Source of the DNA: Leptospira bandrabouensis
Lineage (GTDB): Bacteria; Spirochaetota; Leptospiria; Leptospirales; Leptospiraceae
DNA length: 64,000 nt
NCBI RefSeq assembly: GCF_004770905.1
Contig: NZ_RQHT01000015.1
Coordinates: 1-64,000 of the forward strand
Direction: 5' to 3'
Translations under genes and position numbers: made by a program
Notes under the pieces: generated by a model
The model's input: only the letters and a program-made list of their open reading frames with translations
What the model was told of the DNA's origin: nothing
Databases searched by the model: none
Shown here: positions 26,320-35,746 of the stretch, in pieces
How positions within the stretch are numbered: position 1 is the first letter of the stretch
How the letters are laid out: each line of letters opens with the position of its first letter

Positions 26320-27068
26320 TTGACCCCTTCTCTCTCCAAAATCCAATCGTAACCTACTTCTTCTAATTTTAAGGAAAGATCTTTTCCACCTGTTTCCAAA
26401 ATTCTTCCATCAGCAAACACGTGTACAAAATCAGGAACAATATAGTTTAACATCCTTTGGTAATGCGTAATCAAAAGGATAGAACGTTCTGGATTTCTAT
26501 TGGCATTAATTCCTTCCGATACAATTCGGAGTGCATCGATATCGAGTCCTGAATCTGTTTCATCCAAAATTGATAAAACTGGTTTTAACAAACTCATCTG
26601 TAAAATTTCGGCACGTTTTTTTTCACCGCCGGAAAAACCATCATTCACATAACGACCGATAAATGATTGGGGAACTTCCAATAAATCCATAGCTTGTTTT
26701 AATTCCTGTTTGAATTCTTTCACAGGAACTTCTTTTCCACGATGTGCTTTGAGAATGGATTTTAAAAAATTTCCAATGGTCACCCCTGGAAGGGCAGTAG
26801 GATATTGGAACGATAAAAAAACTCCAAGCCTTGCCCTTTCATCGGTTGTTTTGTTTAAGATGGACTCTCCCTTAAAGAGAATGTCCCCTGAAGTGACCGT
26901 ATACTTGGGATGACCGAGAATGACATTGGAAAGAGTACTCTTCCCCGACCCATTGGGTCCCATAATGGCATGCACTTCACCGGGCCCGATGGTGAGGTTG
27001 ACTCCTCTAAGGATCGTTTTGTCCCCTACAGTAGCGTGTAGAGATTTAATTTCGAGAATTGCGGACAA
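26316..27068 (-). CDS. sufC: Fe-S assembly ATPase SufC
   Basis: A 250-residue ABC-type ATPase without membrane domain. Walker A is GPNGSGKST near residue 38, the signature [11 protein letters not shown] near 145 and Walker [14 protein letters not shown] near 170, all diagnostic of SufC. It powers the SufBCD scaffold. The start is a TTG at 27068 with AGGA about 8 nt upstream. It is the first gene of the operon and has a palindromic regulator-type site about 25-40 bases upstream. Confidence 0.96.
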   Translation of the reverse strand: MSAILEIKSLHATVGDKTILRGVNLTIGPGEVHAIMGPNGSGKSTLSNVILGHPKYTVTSGDILFKGESILNKTTDERARLGVFLSFQYPTALPGVTIGNFLKSILKAHRGKEVPVKEFKQELKQAMDLLEVPQSFIGRYVNDGFSGGEKKRAEILQMSLLKPVLSILDETDSGLDIDALRIVSEGINANRNPERSILLITHYQRMLNYIVPDFVHVFADGRILETGGKDLSLKLEEVGYDWILEREGVK

Positions 27069-27093
27069 GGTGGTATCCTGTTATGTATATATT

Positions 27094-27106
27094 TAGAATG
27101 ATTCTA
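27094..27106. promoter_or_regulatory. 13-bp palindrome upstream of sufC, Fur/PerR-like candidate operator
   Basis: TAGAAT-G-ATTCTA is a perfect 6-1-6 inverted repeat 26 bases before the sufC start. Extended by one base each side it differs at few positions from the B. subtilis PerR box (TTATAATnATTATAA). It lies in an AT-rich promoter-like stretch. Fur-family control of iron-sulfur assembly genes is well known; assignment to this family is inference. Confidence 0.5.
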
Positions 27107-27162
27107 TATTTTAGACGAATCCCTACTACCAGGAAAAAGCACCACTCAAAAAAAACAAGATT

Positions 27163-28401
27163 CTATTCCGACCAACCTACCTGAGCAATGAGGATCTTAC
27201 CATCCATCAGGGAAAAAGTGAAAATCACATATTGGTTTTGGTTGGTGATGTCGTAGAGTGGATAGGTCACACCCCATTTTTTGCGAAATCGTTCCGACTC
27301 TTCCTTATGTTTTAAAAAGTAAGGTTTCCAGGCGTAATTGTTTCCGATTTGTCTGGATCTTTCTAAATACCCGCCGTTCATTCGGTCCAAATCGTAGGTA
27401 GGGGTGATTTGATACCCTTCCGCGTCACAAACAAAAACTTTTAAAATCTCCCGCGGTAAGGACCCAAGGATTTGGCCAAACCGGTAAGGAAAGTCCTCTT
27501 CCTTTGTGTCCGAAAGTTCGTAAAAGAGGTCTTGGAGTTGGTCGATGATCTTCTGTTCCCGAAGACCCTTCTCCCGAAGTTCCTTAGAACGAACACTAGA
27601 AAAGTTTTCCAAAACCGTCTTCATTTTATCGGAGAATGTATTTCGATTCAGAAAATGTGGATTGGGTGTCGAAAAATAGAACCCTTGCAAAAGATTGGCC
27701 CCCATAGAAAGGGCAAGGTTCACCTCTTCTTCTGTCTCTATCCCTTCAAAAAGAAGTTGGCTTCCGAGTTTCTGGGACATTTCCGAGATGGCACCGAGGA
27801 CTTGTTTGAAAGAATTTTTATTCAAACTTTCTCGCATAATACGAATGTCGACTTTCATAATGTCTGGGTGTAAATAGCCAATTCTTTCCAAATTGGAAAA
27901 TCCAGTCCCCAAATCATCGATCGCAATTTTTAAACCATAGTCCCGAAAGATTTGAACAATTTGAATGAGACGGTCAATCGAGCCGTCAAATTCATCCTCA
28001 GTGATTTCGATCACTACTTGGTTACGATCGATTCCATATTTTTCAATGAGTTGGATGATATGAAAGTTTTCGGCAAATAAATCGGTATGATGCACTCGGG
28101 AAAGGAAGTTCGGCATCATATTGAAAAAGAGTTTTGTGCGAAGATTACTTTCTTTTAAAGTCTGGACTGCCTTTTCCCTAAGAATCCTGTCAATGTTATA
28201 GACGGGAACCGGATCCTGGTCCCGATTATGAAAGAGGCCTCCCAAGGAATGATAGGTGTTTTCCTCAGGATTGTACTGCCGGCCAAGCACTTCATAGGCA
28301 GAAATGGACCGATTGATGGCGTTGACAATGGGTTGGAAATGTGGGACAAAATATGTCTCGTTCCAAAACTGGTTTCCTTCCGTTGATTCCGTTATGAACA
28401 T
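27163..28401 (-). CDS. EAL-domain protein, c-di-GMP phosphodiesterase
   Basis: A 412-residue protein. The EAL domain (about residues 20-265) retains the catalytic set: YEVLGR for EAL, FNMMP for the Asn, EITEDEF, IDDLGTGFSN, KVD, the Glu in FEGIETEEE and the Gln in LQGFYF. It should therefore be active in degrading cyclic di-GMP. Residues about 270-412 form a C-terminal domain not recognised, with a predicted helical linker. No signal-input domain of a known type is visible. A 115-base gap separates it from glgC. Confidence 0.88.
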   Translation of the reverse strand: MFITESTEGNQFWNETYFVPHFQPIVNAINRSISAYEVLGRQYNPEENTYHSLGGLFHNRDQDPVPVYNIDRILREKAVQTLKESNLRTKLFFNMMPNFLSRVHHTDLFAENFHIIQLIEKYGIDRNQVVIEITEDEFDGSIDRLIQIVQIFRDYGLKIAIDDLGTGFSNLERIGYLHPDIMKVDIRIMRESLNKNSFKQVLGAISEMSQKLGSQLLFEGIETEEEVNLALSMGANLLQGFYFSTPNPHFLNRNTFSDKMKTVLENFSSVRSKELREKGLREQKIIDQLQDLFYELSDTKEEDFPYRFGQILGSLPREILKVFVCDAEGYQITPTYDLDRMNGGYLERSRQIGNNYAWKPYFLKHKEESERFRKKWGVTYPLYDITNQNQYVIFTFSLMDGKILIAQVGWSE

Positions 28402-28491
28402 GGTTCCCTTTCGTCCAGACTAGAACCAAGTTCATAACTGACAAGTCAAAATCCCTAAATTTGAGACAACTTCAAGGAAATATGACTCATT

Positions 28492-28511
28492 TTTGACCCA
28501 AATATGTCAAA
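28492..28511. promoter_or_regulatory. Inverted repeat in the gap upstream of the EAL gene
   Basis: TTTGAC (28492-28497) and GTCAAA (28506-28511) form an inverted repeat with 8-nt spacer, near the end of glgC and about 90 bases before the EAL gene start. Similar GTCAAAA appears at 28445. It could be a weak operator; no regulator can be named. Confidence 0.25.
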
Positions 28512-28516
28512 TTAAC

Positions 28517-29800
28517 CTAGATAGAATACCCATCCGGGATGGCCGTATGCCTCGGAACCACGATAATTCCCTCGCGAATCCGAATGTATTCGTCCTCATA
28601 TTCCTGAAGATTTTGTTCGTTTAACAGACGCACGTTGGCACCGATGGCACAATCTTTGTCGACAATTGTCCGTCGGATTTCACAATTAGGTCCAATTCCA
28701 ATCGGGATCTTTCCTGACTTCCTATCAAAATATCCATAGTGGTCAAGGCCCATGACAATAGAGTCATAGATCTTGGTTCCAGAAGCAATGAGCTGGCGTA
28801 CACCAATGATGGACCGATGTACCTCACACTGGTTTAAAATCGTACCTTCTGAAATAAGGGCCTGGTTGACCACTGCTTGGTTGATTTTGGAAGGAGGGAG
28901 GGCTCTTGCTCTGGTATAAATCGGAGTTTTTTCCAGATATAAATTGAATTTGGGAATGTGGTCGGTTAACATCAAATTGGCTTCATAGAATGCTTTGATC
29001 GTTCCAATATCTTCCCAGTAACCGTCGTAAGTGTAGGCTTTTACTTTTCTTTCTTTTATGGCCTTCGGTAAAATTTCTTTTCCGAAGTCAGCCATATTGC
29101 GATCTTCTAATACATCGATGAGTGTGGATGTGTTAAAAATATAAATCCCCATATTCGCAAGGAAGTTCCCATTTTTTGTACGACAAGATTCGACTTGGCT
29201 TACTTCTTGCGGTTTTTCGATGAATTCTTGGATAAACCCACCCACTCCCGATTTAACAATTCCTAATCCATAAATTTGGTCTTCGGGAATGGCATTGGTT
29301 GCCACAGAAATTTCGGTTTCTGGGTCCATTAAATGGCTCTGCATAAAATCAGAAAGATCCATATTATAAAGTTGGTCACCAGAAAGGATCAGAACATATT
29401 TCGGTTTTTGTTCTCTAATGTAAGGAAGGACCTTCCTTACGGCATCGGCAGTTCCTTCAAACCAATTGGCACTCGAAACCGTTTGTTCCGCAGCAATAAT
29501 CTCCACAAAACTTTTTTGGTGGATATTATTTGTCGCATAAGTTCGGTTAATGTGACGGTTTAGAGAATAGGAATTAAATTGAGTGAGGATAAAAATCTTT
29601 TCGAAACCACTATTTAGGGAATTGGAAATAGGAATATCAATGAGTCTATATTTCCCGCCAAAACTTACAGCTGGTTTCGATCTTTTTTCTGTTAGTGGTA
29701 ATAAACGAGTTCCCTTCCCCCCACCTAAGATGATGGTCAATACTTCATCCTTTTTTAGAATGAAATCTACACAATCAATAGAGTCTTCTTGAAATCGCAT
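28517..29800 (-). CDS. glgC: Glucose-1-phosphate adenylyltransferase
   Basis: A 427-residue nucleotidyltransferase that makes ADP-glucose for glycogen or related glucans. The nucleotide loop LGGGKGTRLLPLT is near residues 24-36, with YRLIDIPISNSLNSG following and the catalytic region LSGDQLYNMD near 140. The C-terminal 130 residues form the left-handed beta-helix typical of GlgC. Length matches the family. No other glg genes are in the window. The start is the ATG at 29800. Confidence 0.95.
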   Translation of the reverse strand: MRFQEDSIDCVDFILKKDEVLTIILGGGKGTRLLPLTEKRSKPAVSFGGKYRLIDIPISNSLNSGFEKIFILTQFNSYSLNRHINRTYATNNIHQKSFVEIIAAEQTVSSANWFEGTADAVRKVLPYIREQKPKYVLILSGDQLYNMDLSDFMQSHLMDPETEISVATNAIPEDQIYGLGIVKSGVGGFIQEFIEKPQEVSQVESCRTKNGNFLANMGIYIFNTSTLIDVLEDRNMADFGKEILPKAIKERKVKAYTYDGYWEDIGTIKAFYEANLMLTDHIPKFNLYLEKTPIYTRARALPPSKINQAVVNQALISEGTILNQCEVHRSIIGVRQLIASGTKIYDSIVMGLDHYGYFDRKSGKIPIGIGPNCEIRRTIVDKDCAIGANVRLLNEQNLQEYEDEYIRIREGIIVVPRHTAIPDGYSI

Positions 29801-29854
29801 ACCTTTCCTTGTAATCGAATTAGACGAAAAAGCAAGAAAAGGTTAAAAAGATTA

Positions 29855-30502
29855 TTATTTTTTTAGGAGAACTTCGAGAATTTGTTTTCCGTCCATCTTT
29901 CCAGTATAAGGATTTACGGCCCTCTCAGGATGAGGCATCATTCCTAATACATTTCCCGCTTCATTACAAATCCCAGCGATATCATGTAAGGATCCGTTAG
30001 GGTTTTCTTTATAACGAAAGACCACTTGCCCATTTTTTTCTAATCGTTCTAAAGTTTCAGGATCAGCAAAGTATGCTCCCTCTCCATGTGCAATGGGGAT
30101 GGATAGAGTCCCTTTCATTTCTTTCCCGATTCTGTTTTCGGAAACAGGAACAAGATCCACATCTTTACAAATGTATTTTAAAGTTCTGTTGTGTAGTAAG
30201 GCACCCGGAAGAAGTCCCGATTCAGTAAGGATTTGGAATCCATTACATACTCCTAAGACCTTTCCTCCTTTTTTGGCATAAGAAACCACAGAATCCATGG
30301 CATTGGAAAATTTGGCCATAGCCCCGCAGCGTAAATAGTCTCCAAAGGAAAAACCACCAGGCAAGACCACTAGGTCTGGTGTATCCGAAAAGGATTCCTT
30401 ATACCAAGTGTATTCGACCTTGGCACCAAACTCAGATTCGAGGACCGATCCAACATCCTTATCACAATTAGAACCAGGAAAGGTAACTACCCGGACCTTC
30501 AT
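29855..30502 (-). CDS. purQ: Phosphoribosylformylglycinamidine synthase subunit PurQ
   Basis: A 215-residue class I glutamine amidotransferase that supplies ammonia for purine synthesis. The nucleophile Cys is in GVCNGFQIL, and the His/Glu pair is in MMPHPERA near the C-terminus. FPGSNCDKD at the N-terminus is diagnostic of PurQ. It overlaps purS by four bases. The large subunit PurL is not encoded here. Confidence 0.97.
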   Translation of the reverse strand: MKVRVVTFPGSNCDKDVGSVLESEFGAKVEYTWYKESFSDTPDLVVLPGGFSFGDYLRCGAMAKFSNAMDSVVSYAKKGGKVLGVCNGFQILTESGLLPGALLHNRTLKYICKDVDLVPVSENRIGKEMKGTLSIPIAHGEGAYFADPETLERLEKNGQVVFRYKENPNGSLHDIAGICNEAGNVLGMMPHPERAVNPYTGKMDGKQILEVLLKK

Positions 30503-30747
30503 ACTTTCTCCACAACCAACCGGTAGGTTTCGATCACTTGATTTACAAGAACCGATTCACAAATCTCTTTTGCCAAGGCCTCTGCTTCCGATTGGGACTT
30601 TGCATCGATTTTCATTTCGATGTATTTTCCTACCCTTAAGTCAGCGACAGAATTTTTCCCTTGGTCATGAAGGGTGCGGAGAACCGTTTGTCCTTGGGGG
30701 TCAAGGACCGATTCTTTGAGTGTAACATTTATTTTTGCGACAAACAT
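30499..30747 (-). CDS. purS: Phosphoribosylformylglycinamidine synthase subunit PurS
   Basis: An 82-residue subunit that bridges PurQ and PurL. The pattern [18 protein letters not shown] and GKYIEMKID is characteristic of PurS. It overlaps purQ by four bases and purC by 19 bases, so translation is coupled along purC-purS-purQ. Presence of PurS implies the multi-subunit form of the synthase, not the single-chain PurL. Confidence 0.95.
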   Translation of the reverse strand: MFVAKINVTLKESVLDPQGQTVLRTLHDQGKNSVADLRVGKYIEMKIDAKSQSEAEALAKEICESVLVNQVIETYRLVVEKV

Positions 30748-31586
30748 AACGTGATTTTATCTTCCAATTCCAAGTATTTTTTACGTAGTTCTAGGATCAA
30801 GGATTCGGGCAAAGCGGGAGCGGGAGGATTTTTGTCCCAATCTGTGGATTCTAACCAATTCCGTAAAATTTGTTTATCAAAACTAGCCGGAGTTTTGCCC
30901 AATGCGTAAGTAGAAGCATCCCAATACCGTGAGGAATCGGGGGTTAGGATTTCGTCGATGAGGATTGGTTTTCCATCCACAAGTCCAAATTCAAATTTAG
31001 TATCACAAAGTAGGATTCCCTGTTTGGCCATTAAATTATGGGCTCTGTTGTAGAGAAAAAGAGAGATTTCTTTCAGTTGAGAAAAAAGCTCTTTACCCAC
31101 TTCCCTTTCCATCACGGATTCACTCACGTTTTCATCATGACCCGAATCATTTTTCCTGGCAGGTGTAAAAATAGGAGTTTCAAATTGGTAAGATTCTTCT
31201 AGACCCTTCGGATAGGGAACATGTGCAATTGTCCCTTCTGTTTTATATTCCTTCCAAGCAGATCCTGTTAAGTAACCGCGGACCACACATTCGAAATCGA
31301 TTCGTTTTGCTTTTTTTACAAGGACAGATCTTCCTTTTAAAAATTCTTCGTTTTGAAACGGAGGAGGAAATTTTGATACATCGTCAGTGATTAAATGGTT
31401 TGGGATTGTCGGAAACTGACGAAACCATGCCGTAGAAATTCGAGTTAGAATCTTTCCTTTGTCAAGGACTGGTTCTTCAAAAACAACATCAAATGCAGAA
31501 ATACGATCGGTTGCTACAAGAAGTAGTGAATCTCCTAAATCGTAAACATCTCTAACTTTACCCTTATAACTGGGAGTTGGAATCAT
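30729..31586 (-). CDS. purC: SAICAR synthetase
   Basis: A 285-residue enzyme that joins aspartate to CAIR in purine synthesis. [13 protein letters not shown] near the start and the ATP-binding-like DRISAFD match PurC, and the C-terminal region has [16 protein letters not shown] choose the ATG at 31586, whose bases overlap the stop of the phosphatase gene (ATGA); a GTG at 31598 is also open. This couples purine synthesis to a signalling gene upstream. Confidence 0.95.
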   Translation of the reverse strand: MIPTPSYKGKVRDVYDLGDSLLLVATDRISAFDVVFEEPVLDKGKILTRISTAWFRQFPTIPNHLITDDVSKFPPPFQNEEFLKGRSVLVKKAKRIDFECVVRGYLTGSAWKEYKTEGTIAHVPYPKGLEESYQFETPIFTPARKNDSGHDENVSESVMEREVGKELFSQLKEISLFLYNRAHNLMAKQGILLCDTKFEFGLVDGKPILIDEILTPDSSRYWDASTYALGKTPASFDKQILRNWLESTDWDKNPPAPALPESLILELRKKYLELEDKITLCLSQK

Positions 31587-32710
31587 AATTGTATACACAC
31601 CATAGCCATATCATCACTCGGAGTGGAAGAACCACAGAAATCTAAAATTTTGTTTTGAACCGATTGTAAAATATCATTTCCAGATTTTGCAGATTCATGG
31701 AAAATTTCTTTCATCCCTTCTTCTGTAATGTAATCGGAATTCGGGTTCATAGCTTCGCTTGCACCATCCGTATACATAAAAAACAAAGATCCCGTTTTTA
31801 ACTGAACCGTTTGTATTTCATCTGTTGCCGCAAAATTGATTCCCATAATCATGGGACTCATCCCTTTTAAAAACTTCGTTTCACCATCCATATAAACAAG
31901 AGGAGCGGGATGTCCCCCATTGATATATGAAAGTTTTAAATCCTGATCAAGGATCGCATAACAAAAAGTAATCGCGTAATCTTCAGGAAGAACTAACTCC
32001 ATATTTTTTCGTAAGTGTGCCACTCGTTCCCGTAGGTCCATTGTGGACACTAAGTTAAACAATTGCATTTTGAACATAGCTCCAATGAGGGCTGCACTTG
32101 GTCCATGTCCTGAACAATCGGCAATCACAATATGAAGTTTTTTTTCTTCGATCCAAGAGTCGACAAAGTCACCACCAATTTGTAAATAAGGGTGAAATAA
32201 AGTTTGGGCTTTGATTCCGTTCCAAATAAAACTTTTTTCTGGAATCAATTGGTCTTGGACCCGCCTTGCCGTTTGTAATTCCTTTTCGTATTTACTTTTT
32301 TGTCTGTACAACTCGTCCTGTAAGTCTTTCAAACGAATGACGGAATGGATTTTTGCGACAAGTTCCCTTTTGTTAAAAGGTTTATTAATAAAATCGTCTC
32401 CCCCATTCTTCATGGCTTCTTGAAAACCCACTTCCCTTTCAATGGAAGTGATAAAAAGAATCGGAAGGAGTTTGAACTGGTCCATTGTTCTAAGTTCCCG
32501 GCAAAAGGAAAATCCATCTTGGACAGGCATATTCACATCTAACAAAAGTGTGTCGATAGCAGTATTTAACAAAACCAAACGTGCTTCTTCTGCGGAGAAA
32601 GCTGTATAGGTTTTAAAACCCTCTTGTTGTAAAAGGTATTTTAAAAGTTCCACATTTTCTGGAACATCATCCACAATTAGGATATTATGTATGGATTCCT
32701 CATTGGCCAT
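31583..32710 (-). CDS. Response regulator with PP2C-type serine phosphatase output
   Basis: A 375-residue protein. The receiver domain (residues 7-125) has the acidic pocket VDD near 14-15, the phosphoacceptor Asp58 in LLLDVNMP and a Lys in NKPFNKREL. After a coiled helical linker (about 130-165) comes an RsbU/SpoIIE-type phosphatase domain with GGDFVDS and [11 protein letters not shown] holding metal-binding Asp. Such proteins dephosphorylate anti-sigma-antagonist proteins in partner-switching systems; no partner is nearby. The stop overlaps the purC start and the start is three bases after the ccmC stop. Confidence 0.9.
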   Translation of the reverse strand: MANEESIHNILIVDDVPENVELLKYLLQQEGFKTYTAFSAEEARLVLLNTAIDTLLLDVNMPVQDGFSFCRELRTMDQFKLLPILFITSIEREVGFQEAMKNGGDDFINKPFNKRELVAKIHSVIRLKDLQDELYRQKSKYEKELQTARRVQDQLIPEKSFIWNGIKAQTLFHPYLQIGGDFVDSWIEEKKLHIVIADCSGHGPSAALIGAMFKMQLFNLVSTMDLRERVAHLRKNMELVLPEDYAITFCYAILDQDLKLSYINGGHPAPLVYMDGETKFLKGMSPMIMGINFAATDEIQTVQLKTGSLFFMYTDGASEAMNPNSDYITEEGMKEIFHESAKSGNDILQSVQNKILDFCGSSTPSDDMAMVCIQL

Positions 32711-32713
32711 GTT

Positions 32714-33412
32714 TTAATCTAATTCCGCTTTCAGTTTGGATCTGATATCTTGGATTTTTTCTGTGCGATTGGAAACAAGAAAAAGAATTAGAAACAGAAA
32801 ATGGAAGGCAATGACTCCAAGCCACATACTTTGTTTCATATCAGAGTCCATTCCTCCTTTTCCTAAGACACTACTAGGATGGTTCCCTGGATTTTCTATC
32901 CAACGGATGGCACCCCAAGTGAGAATGGCACTCACTGCGCAGAGAACAGACAAGTAAGCGGAAAGGATTGCTTTTTTGGCCTTGGATGGGACTAAATATC
33001 GGAAAATAAAATAACTGACTAAGGATATACAGAGAATAAAAAAAGACTGCAACCTAGCATCCGTTTTATCCCAAGGAACTCCCCAAGCACTATAGGCCCA
33101 AATTGGGCCAGAAAACAAAACGCCCACCGCAAAAAGAAAAGAGAGTTGGTTGGCTGTAAAAGCAAGTCTGTCCCAAAACAAATTTCTAGTAAAAAGAAAA
33201 ATTAGGGAAAAAATAAAGGAAAGAATGGGTCCATATAACGCCACCCAGGCGACAGGAACATGCAGATAAAATATCCTGTGACTGAGGCCCTGTTCCAAAA
33301 TGACATTTGGATACACTAGTGAAGTGATGATCGCAATGACTAGCGACATACAAACGACAAGATAAAAACCAATGTCGAAAACAGGGTGGAATATCCGAAT
33401 TTTACGTTCCAT
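32714..33412 (-). CDS. ccmC: Haem exporter protein CcmC
   Basis: A 232-residue membrane protein with about six transmembrane helices. The tryptophan-rich motif appears as [13 protein letters not shown], close to the family WGxxWxWD pattern, and potential haem-ligand His residues occur in FYLHVPVAW and NPGNHPSS. CcmC presents haem for cytochrome c maturation. It follows ccmB with a 51-base gap and belongs to a ccmA-ccmB-ccmC operon. Confidence 0.92.
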   Translation of the reverse strand: MERKIRIFHPVFDIGFYLVVCMSLVIAIITSLVYPNVILEQGLSHRIFYLHVPVAWVALYGPILSFIFSLIFLFTRNLFWDRLAFTANQLSFLFAVGVLFSGPIWAYSAWGVPWDKTDARLQSFFILCISLVSYFIFRYLVPSKAKKAILSAYLSVLCAVSAILTWGAIRWIENPGNHPSSVLGKGGMDSDMKQSMWLGVIAFHFLFLILFLVSNRTEKIQDIRSKLKAELD

Positions 33413-33463
33413 TTTTTTCCAAATTTTCAGAGAGGGAAAGAAATTCGAGGAGAAAACAAAATC

Positions 33464-34120
33464 TTAGCGTTCATTCCTTAGAATCTCAATCATCACCGAA
33501 CCAAGCGTAGCGTAAAATAACATAAAAAACAAAAGTAAACCCACCGATGGTAGGTAAAACCCAGGTTCCTGCCAATACCTATGTTCTGCTTCTAATCCAA
33601 AGAGGAACAAAGGAATGGAAAATGGAAGTTGCAACAGAGGAATGATGATTTCTTTTAACCGGCTTTCAAAAGCAATGAGTCCGAGAGATACTCCCAGAAA
33701 AACCAAAGAGCCACTTCCTAGGTTGGCAAAAAGCCATTCGCCCCAATACCGTTCCACACTCATGTTTTGAAAAAAAACAGAGAGGACAAGGACAAGGGCT
33801 CCATTAACTAAAATTGTACAAAACCAAATGGCAAAAGATTTTGCCAGATAAAGAGAAATGGGGCTTACAAACGAAAGACTGGCTTCCCAACCCATTGATT
33901 CTCTCTCTTCCCATAAACTCTGACTTACAATCACAAAGTTCAGGATAAAAATGATCGCCCATTTGATTCCGCGAATGCTTCGTGCGGACAAAATCTCATT
34001 TACCTCAATCGATGTGTAAAAAATAAATACAACGGCTACGCTTAAGGTAAAAAGAGAGATGATTCCACCAAGAGAACGACCAATCAGACAGAATTCTTTT
34101 TTAAGTAAGGTGAGTAACAA
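33464..34120 (-). CDS. ccmB: Haem exporter protein CcmB
   Basis: A membrane protein with about six helices, related to CcmB permeases (RSLGGIISLFTLSVAVVFI near the start, then the conserved-looking LWEERESMGWEA). I place the start at the TTG at 34120 because AAGGGAG lies 6-7 nt upstream, giving 218 residues, the usual CcmB length; the open frame extends to 34189 inside ccmA. It overlaps ccmA by 20 bases. With CcmA and CcmC it forms the system that loads haem onto CcmE, which is not in this window. Confidence 0.85.
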   Translation of the reverse strand: MLLTLLKKEFCLIGRSLGGIISLFTLSVAVVFIFYTSIEVNEILSARSIRGIKWAIIFILNFVIVSQSLWEERESMGWEASLSFVSPISLYLAKSFAIWFCTILVNGALVLVLSVFFQNMSVERYWGEWLFANLGSGSLVFLGVSLGLIAFESRLKEIIIPLLQLPFSIPLFLFGLEAEHRYWQEPGFYLPSVGLLLFFMLFYATLGSVMIEILRNER

Positions 34121-34721
34121 ATAAAGCTCCCTTCTCAATTTTAATTTGGGAAGTACATTGTAATTCTTTTGGTATCGAGTGGAGAACAATTAAAATGAGT
34201 TTTGATTTGGATACCTCATTTAAAATCTCACTTAACACTTTAGAAGAATCTGCATCTAATCCCGTATAAGGTTCATCAAATAAAATAATTTCAGCGGAAG
34301 AAAGAATGGCTCTCAAAATTGCTACTTTTTGTTTCATTCCTCTTGAAAAGGTATGGATAGGATCCCAAATTCGTTTCTGTAAACGAAAGAGTTCCAAAAG
34401 TTTGTTTCGTTTTTGGAAATCAGGTTTGGTTCCATCTAACTTAGAAAAATAATCCAAATTCTCTTCCAAACTGAGAGAGGAATAAAATCCTAACTCATGA
34501 CCAAGATATGTGATTTTCTTTTTGCCTTGGTTCCAATGCCAAAGTTCAGAAGTAAGCGAGTGGTGGTAAATTTCTTTTAAAAGGGTAGATTTCCCGGCAC
34601 CATTCTCACCTAGCACAGCCACAAGGCCTGTCTCCAAAAAAGAAAGATTAATCTCTTTCAGTAAGACTTTTTCGCCGACAGTAATAGTAAGCGCTTTTGT
34701 TTCCAAAAGGGTTTGGTTCAT
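34101..34721 (-). CDS. ccmA: Cytochrome c biogenesis ATPase CcmA
   Basis: A 206-residue ABC ATPase. Walker A is GENGAGKST near residue 38, the signature FSRGMKQKVAI near 130 and Walker B IILFDEPYTGLD near 154. The short length and its position directly before ccmB and ccmC identify it as CcmA. Its ATG lies only eight bases from the start of the divergent TPR gene. Confidence 0.92.
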   Translation of the reverse strand: MNQTLLETKALTITVGEKVLLKEINLSFLETGLVAVLGENGAGKSTLLKEIYHHSLTSELWHWNQGKKKITYLGHELGFYSSLSLEENLDYFSKLDGTKPDFQKRNKLLELFRLQKRIWDPIHTFSRGMKQKVAILRAILSSAEIILFDEPYTGLDADSSKVLSEILNEVSKSKLILIVLHSIPKELQCTSQIKIEKGALFVTHLT

Positions 34722-34729
34722 TCTACACC

Positions 34730-35746
34730 ATGTTCTTTCGTAGCTTTACTCTCGCACTTCTGTTTTTATTTCCCACTCTGATTTGGGGACAAAAACTAAT
34801 TGGAAACAAGGAATATCCGGAGATCCTTTGGGGCAAAGACCAGGAATTTGATACCTCCGATTTTCCCAATGGATCCTTTATTTACCATAAGGAGGACTTT
34901 ATCCTCGCTCGTGGGAAACTTTTTCAAGGGGAACCACCGAAATCCAACGGCAGTTTTACTTACGGTCAAGAAACCATCACCAATTCGGGAAAATGGAATA
35001 ATGATACGATCGAACTTTTACTTTCTGGAAAACCAAATCAGCGAACCGAAGTCATCAAACGTTTAGAAGCTGGAGTTCGGTTTGATCCTCAATTTTTTCC
35101 CTTCCGATACAATTTAGGACGTTTGTATTCTTTGGAGATGAATTACGAAAAAGCTCTCGTGGAATTTGAATATGCCAAAGCAGAAATGCCCGAATACTTT
35201 AAAACCTATCTGCACATTGCGATTCTTTCTGAAATCACTCGCCAGGTTTATTATGCCATTATGAATTACAAACTGGCAGTAGAAAAAAATCCTTATGATA
35301 CGGAAGCCTTGATTCGTTTGGCAGATCATTATTTGGCCACAGGATTAAAAAACAGAGCCCTTCTTTATTTAAACAAAGCACTGAAGATTGAAGAAGAAAG
35401 TCCGAATGTGAAATTAGGTTTTGCAAGGCTTGAGATGGAAAAAGGAAACTTTCATATCGCCTACAAAATTTTTAATCGCACCACTCTTACAACCGCCGAA
35501 GGGAAACCAAAACCCTACGATAAAAAGTTCCATTATTATTTTGCCGAAACTGCCTCCAAAGTCACAGACTATGAAACTGCAGAAGAGGAATATACAAAGA
35601 TGCTTAGTTTTACCAATGATCCTTTTTTTGCCACGGTTTCCTCAAAAGTAATCGCAAGAAGGCGTGACATTGCGAAAAAATTTGCCGAAGCCAAACGAAC
35701 TCAACTGGATGATTCAGAAGAAGAAACAGCTCCTCCAAACGAATGA
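34730..35746 (+). CDS. TPR-repeat protein with signal peptide
   Basis: A 338-residue protein. The start MFFRSFTLALLFLFPTLIWG is a signal peptide with likely cleavage before QKLIG; an upstream TTG at 34697 is less likely. Residues about 120-300 form tandem TPR repeats (for example FRYNLGRLYSLEMNYEKALV and ALIRLADHYLATGLKNRALL). The C-terminus is acidic. It is probably periplasmic and binds partner proteins. It starts eight bases from ccmA on the other strand, and its 3' end overlaps the opposite ABC ATPase gene by 46 bases. Confidence 0.8.
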   Translation: MFFRSFTLALLFLFPTLIWGQKLIGNKEYPEILWGKDQEFDTSDFPNGSFIYHKEDFILARGKLFQGEPPKSNGSFTYGQETITNSGKWNNDTIELLLSGKPNQRTEVIKRLEAGVRFDPQFFPFRYNLGRLYSLEMNYEKALVEFEYAKAEMPEYFKTYLHIAILSEITRQVYYAIMNYKLAVEKNPYDTEALIRLADHYLATGLKNRALLYLNKALKIEEESPNVKLGFARLEMEKGNFHIAYKIFNRTTLTTAEGKPKPYDKKFHYYFAETASKVTDYETAEEEYTKMLSFTNDPFFATVSSKVIARRRDIAKKFAEAKRTQLDDSEEETAPPNE

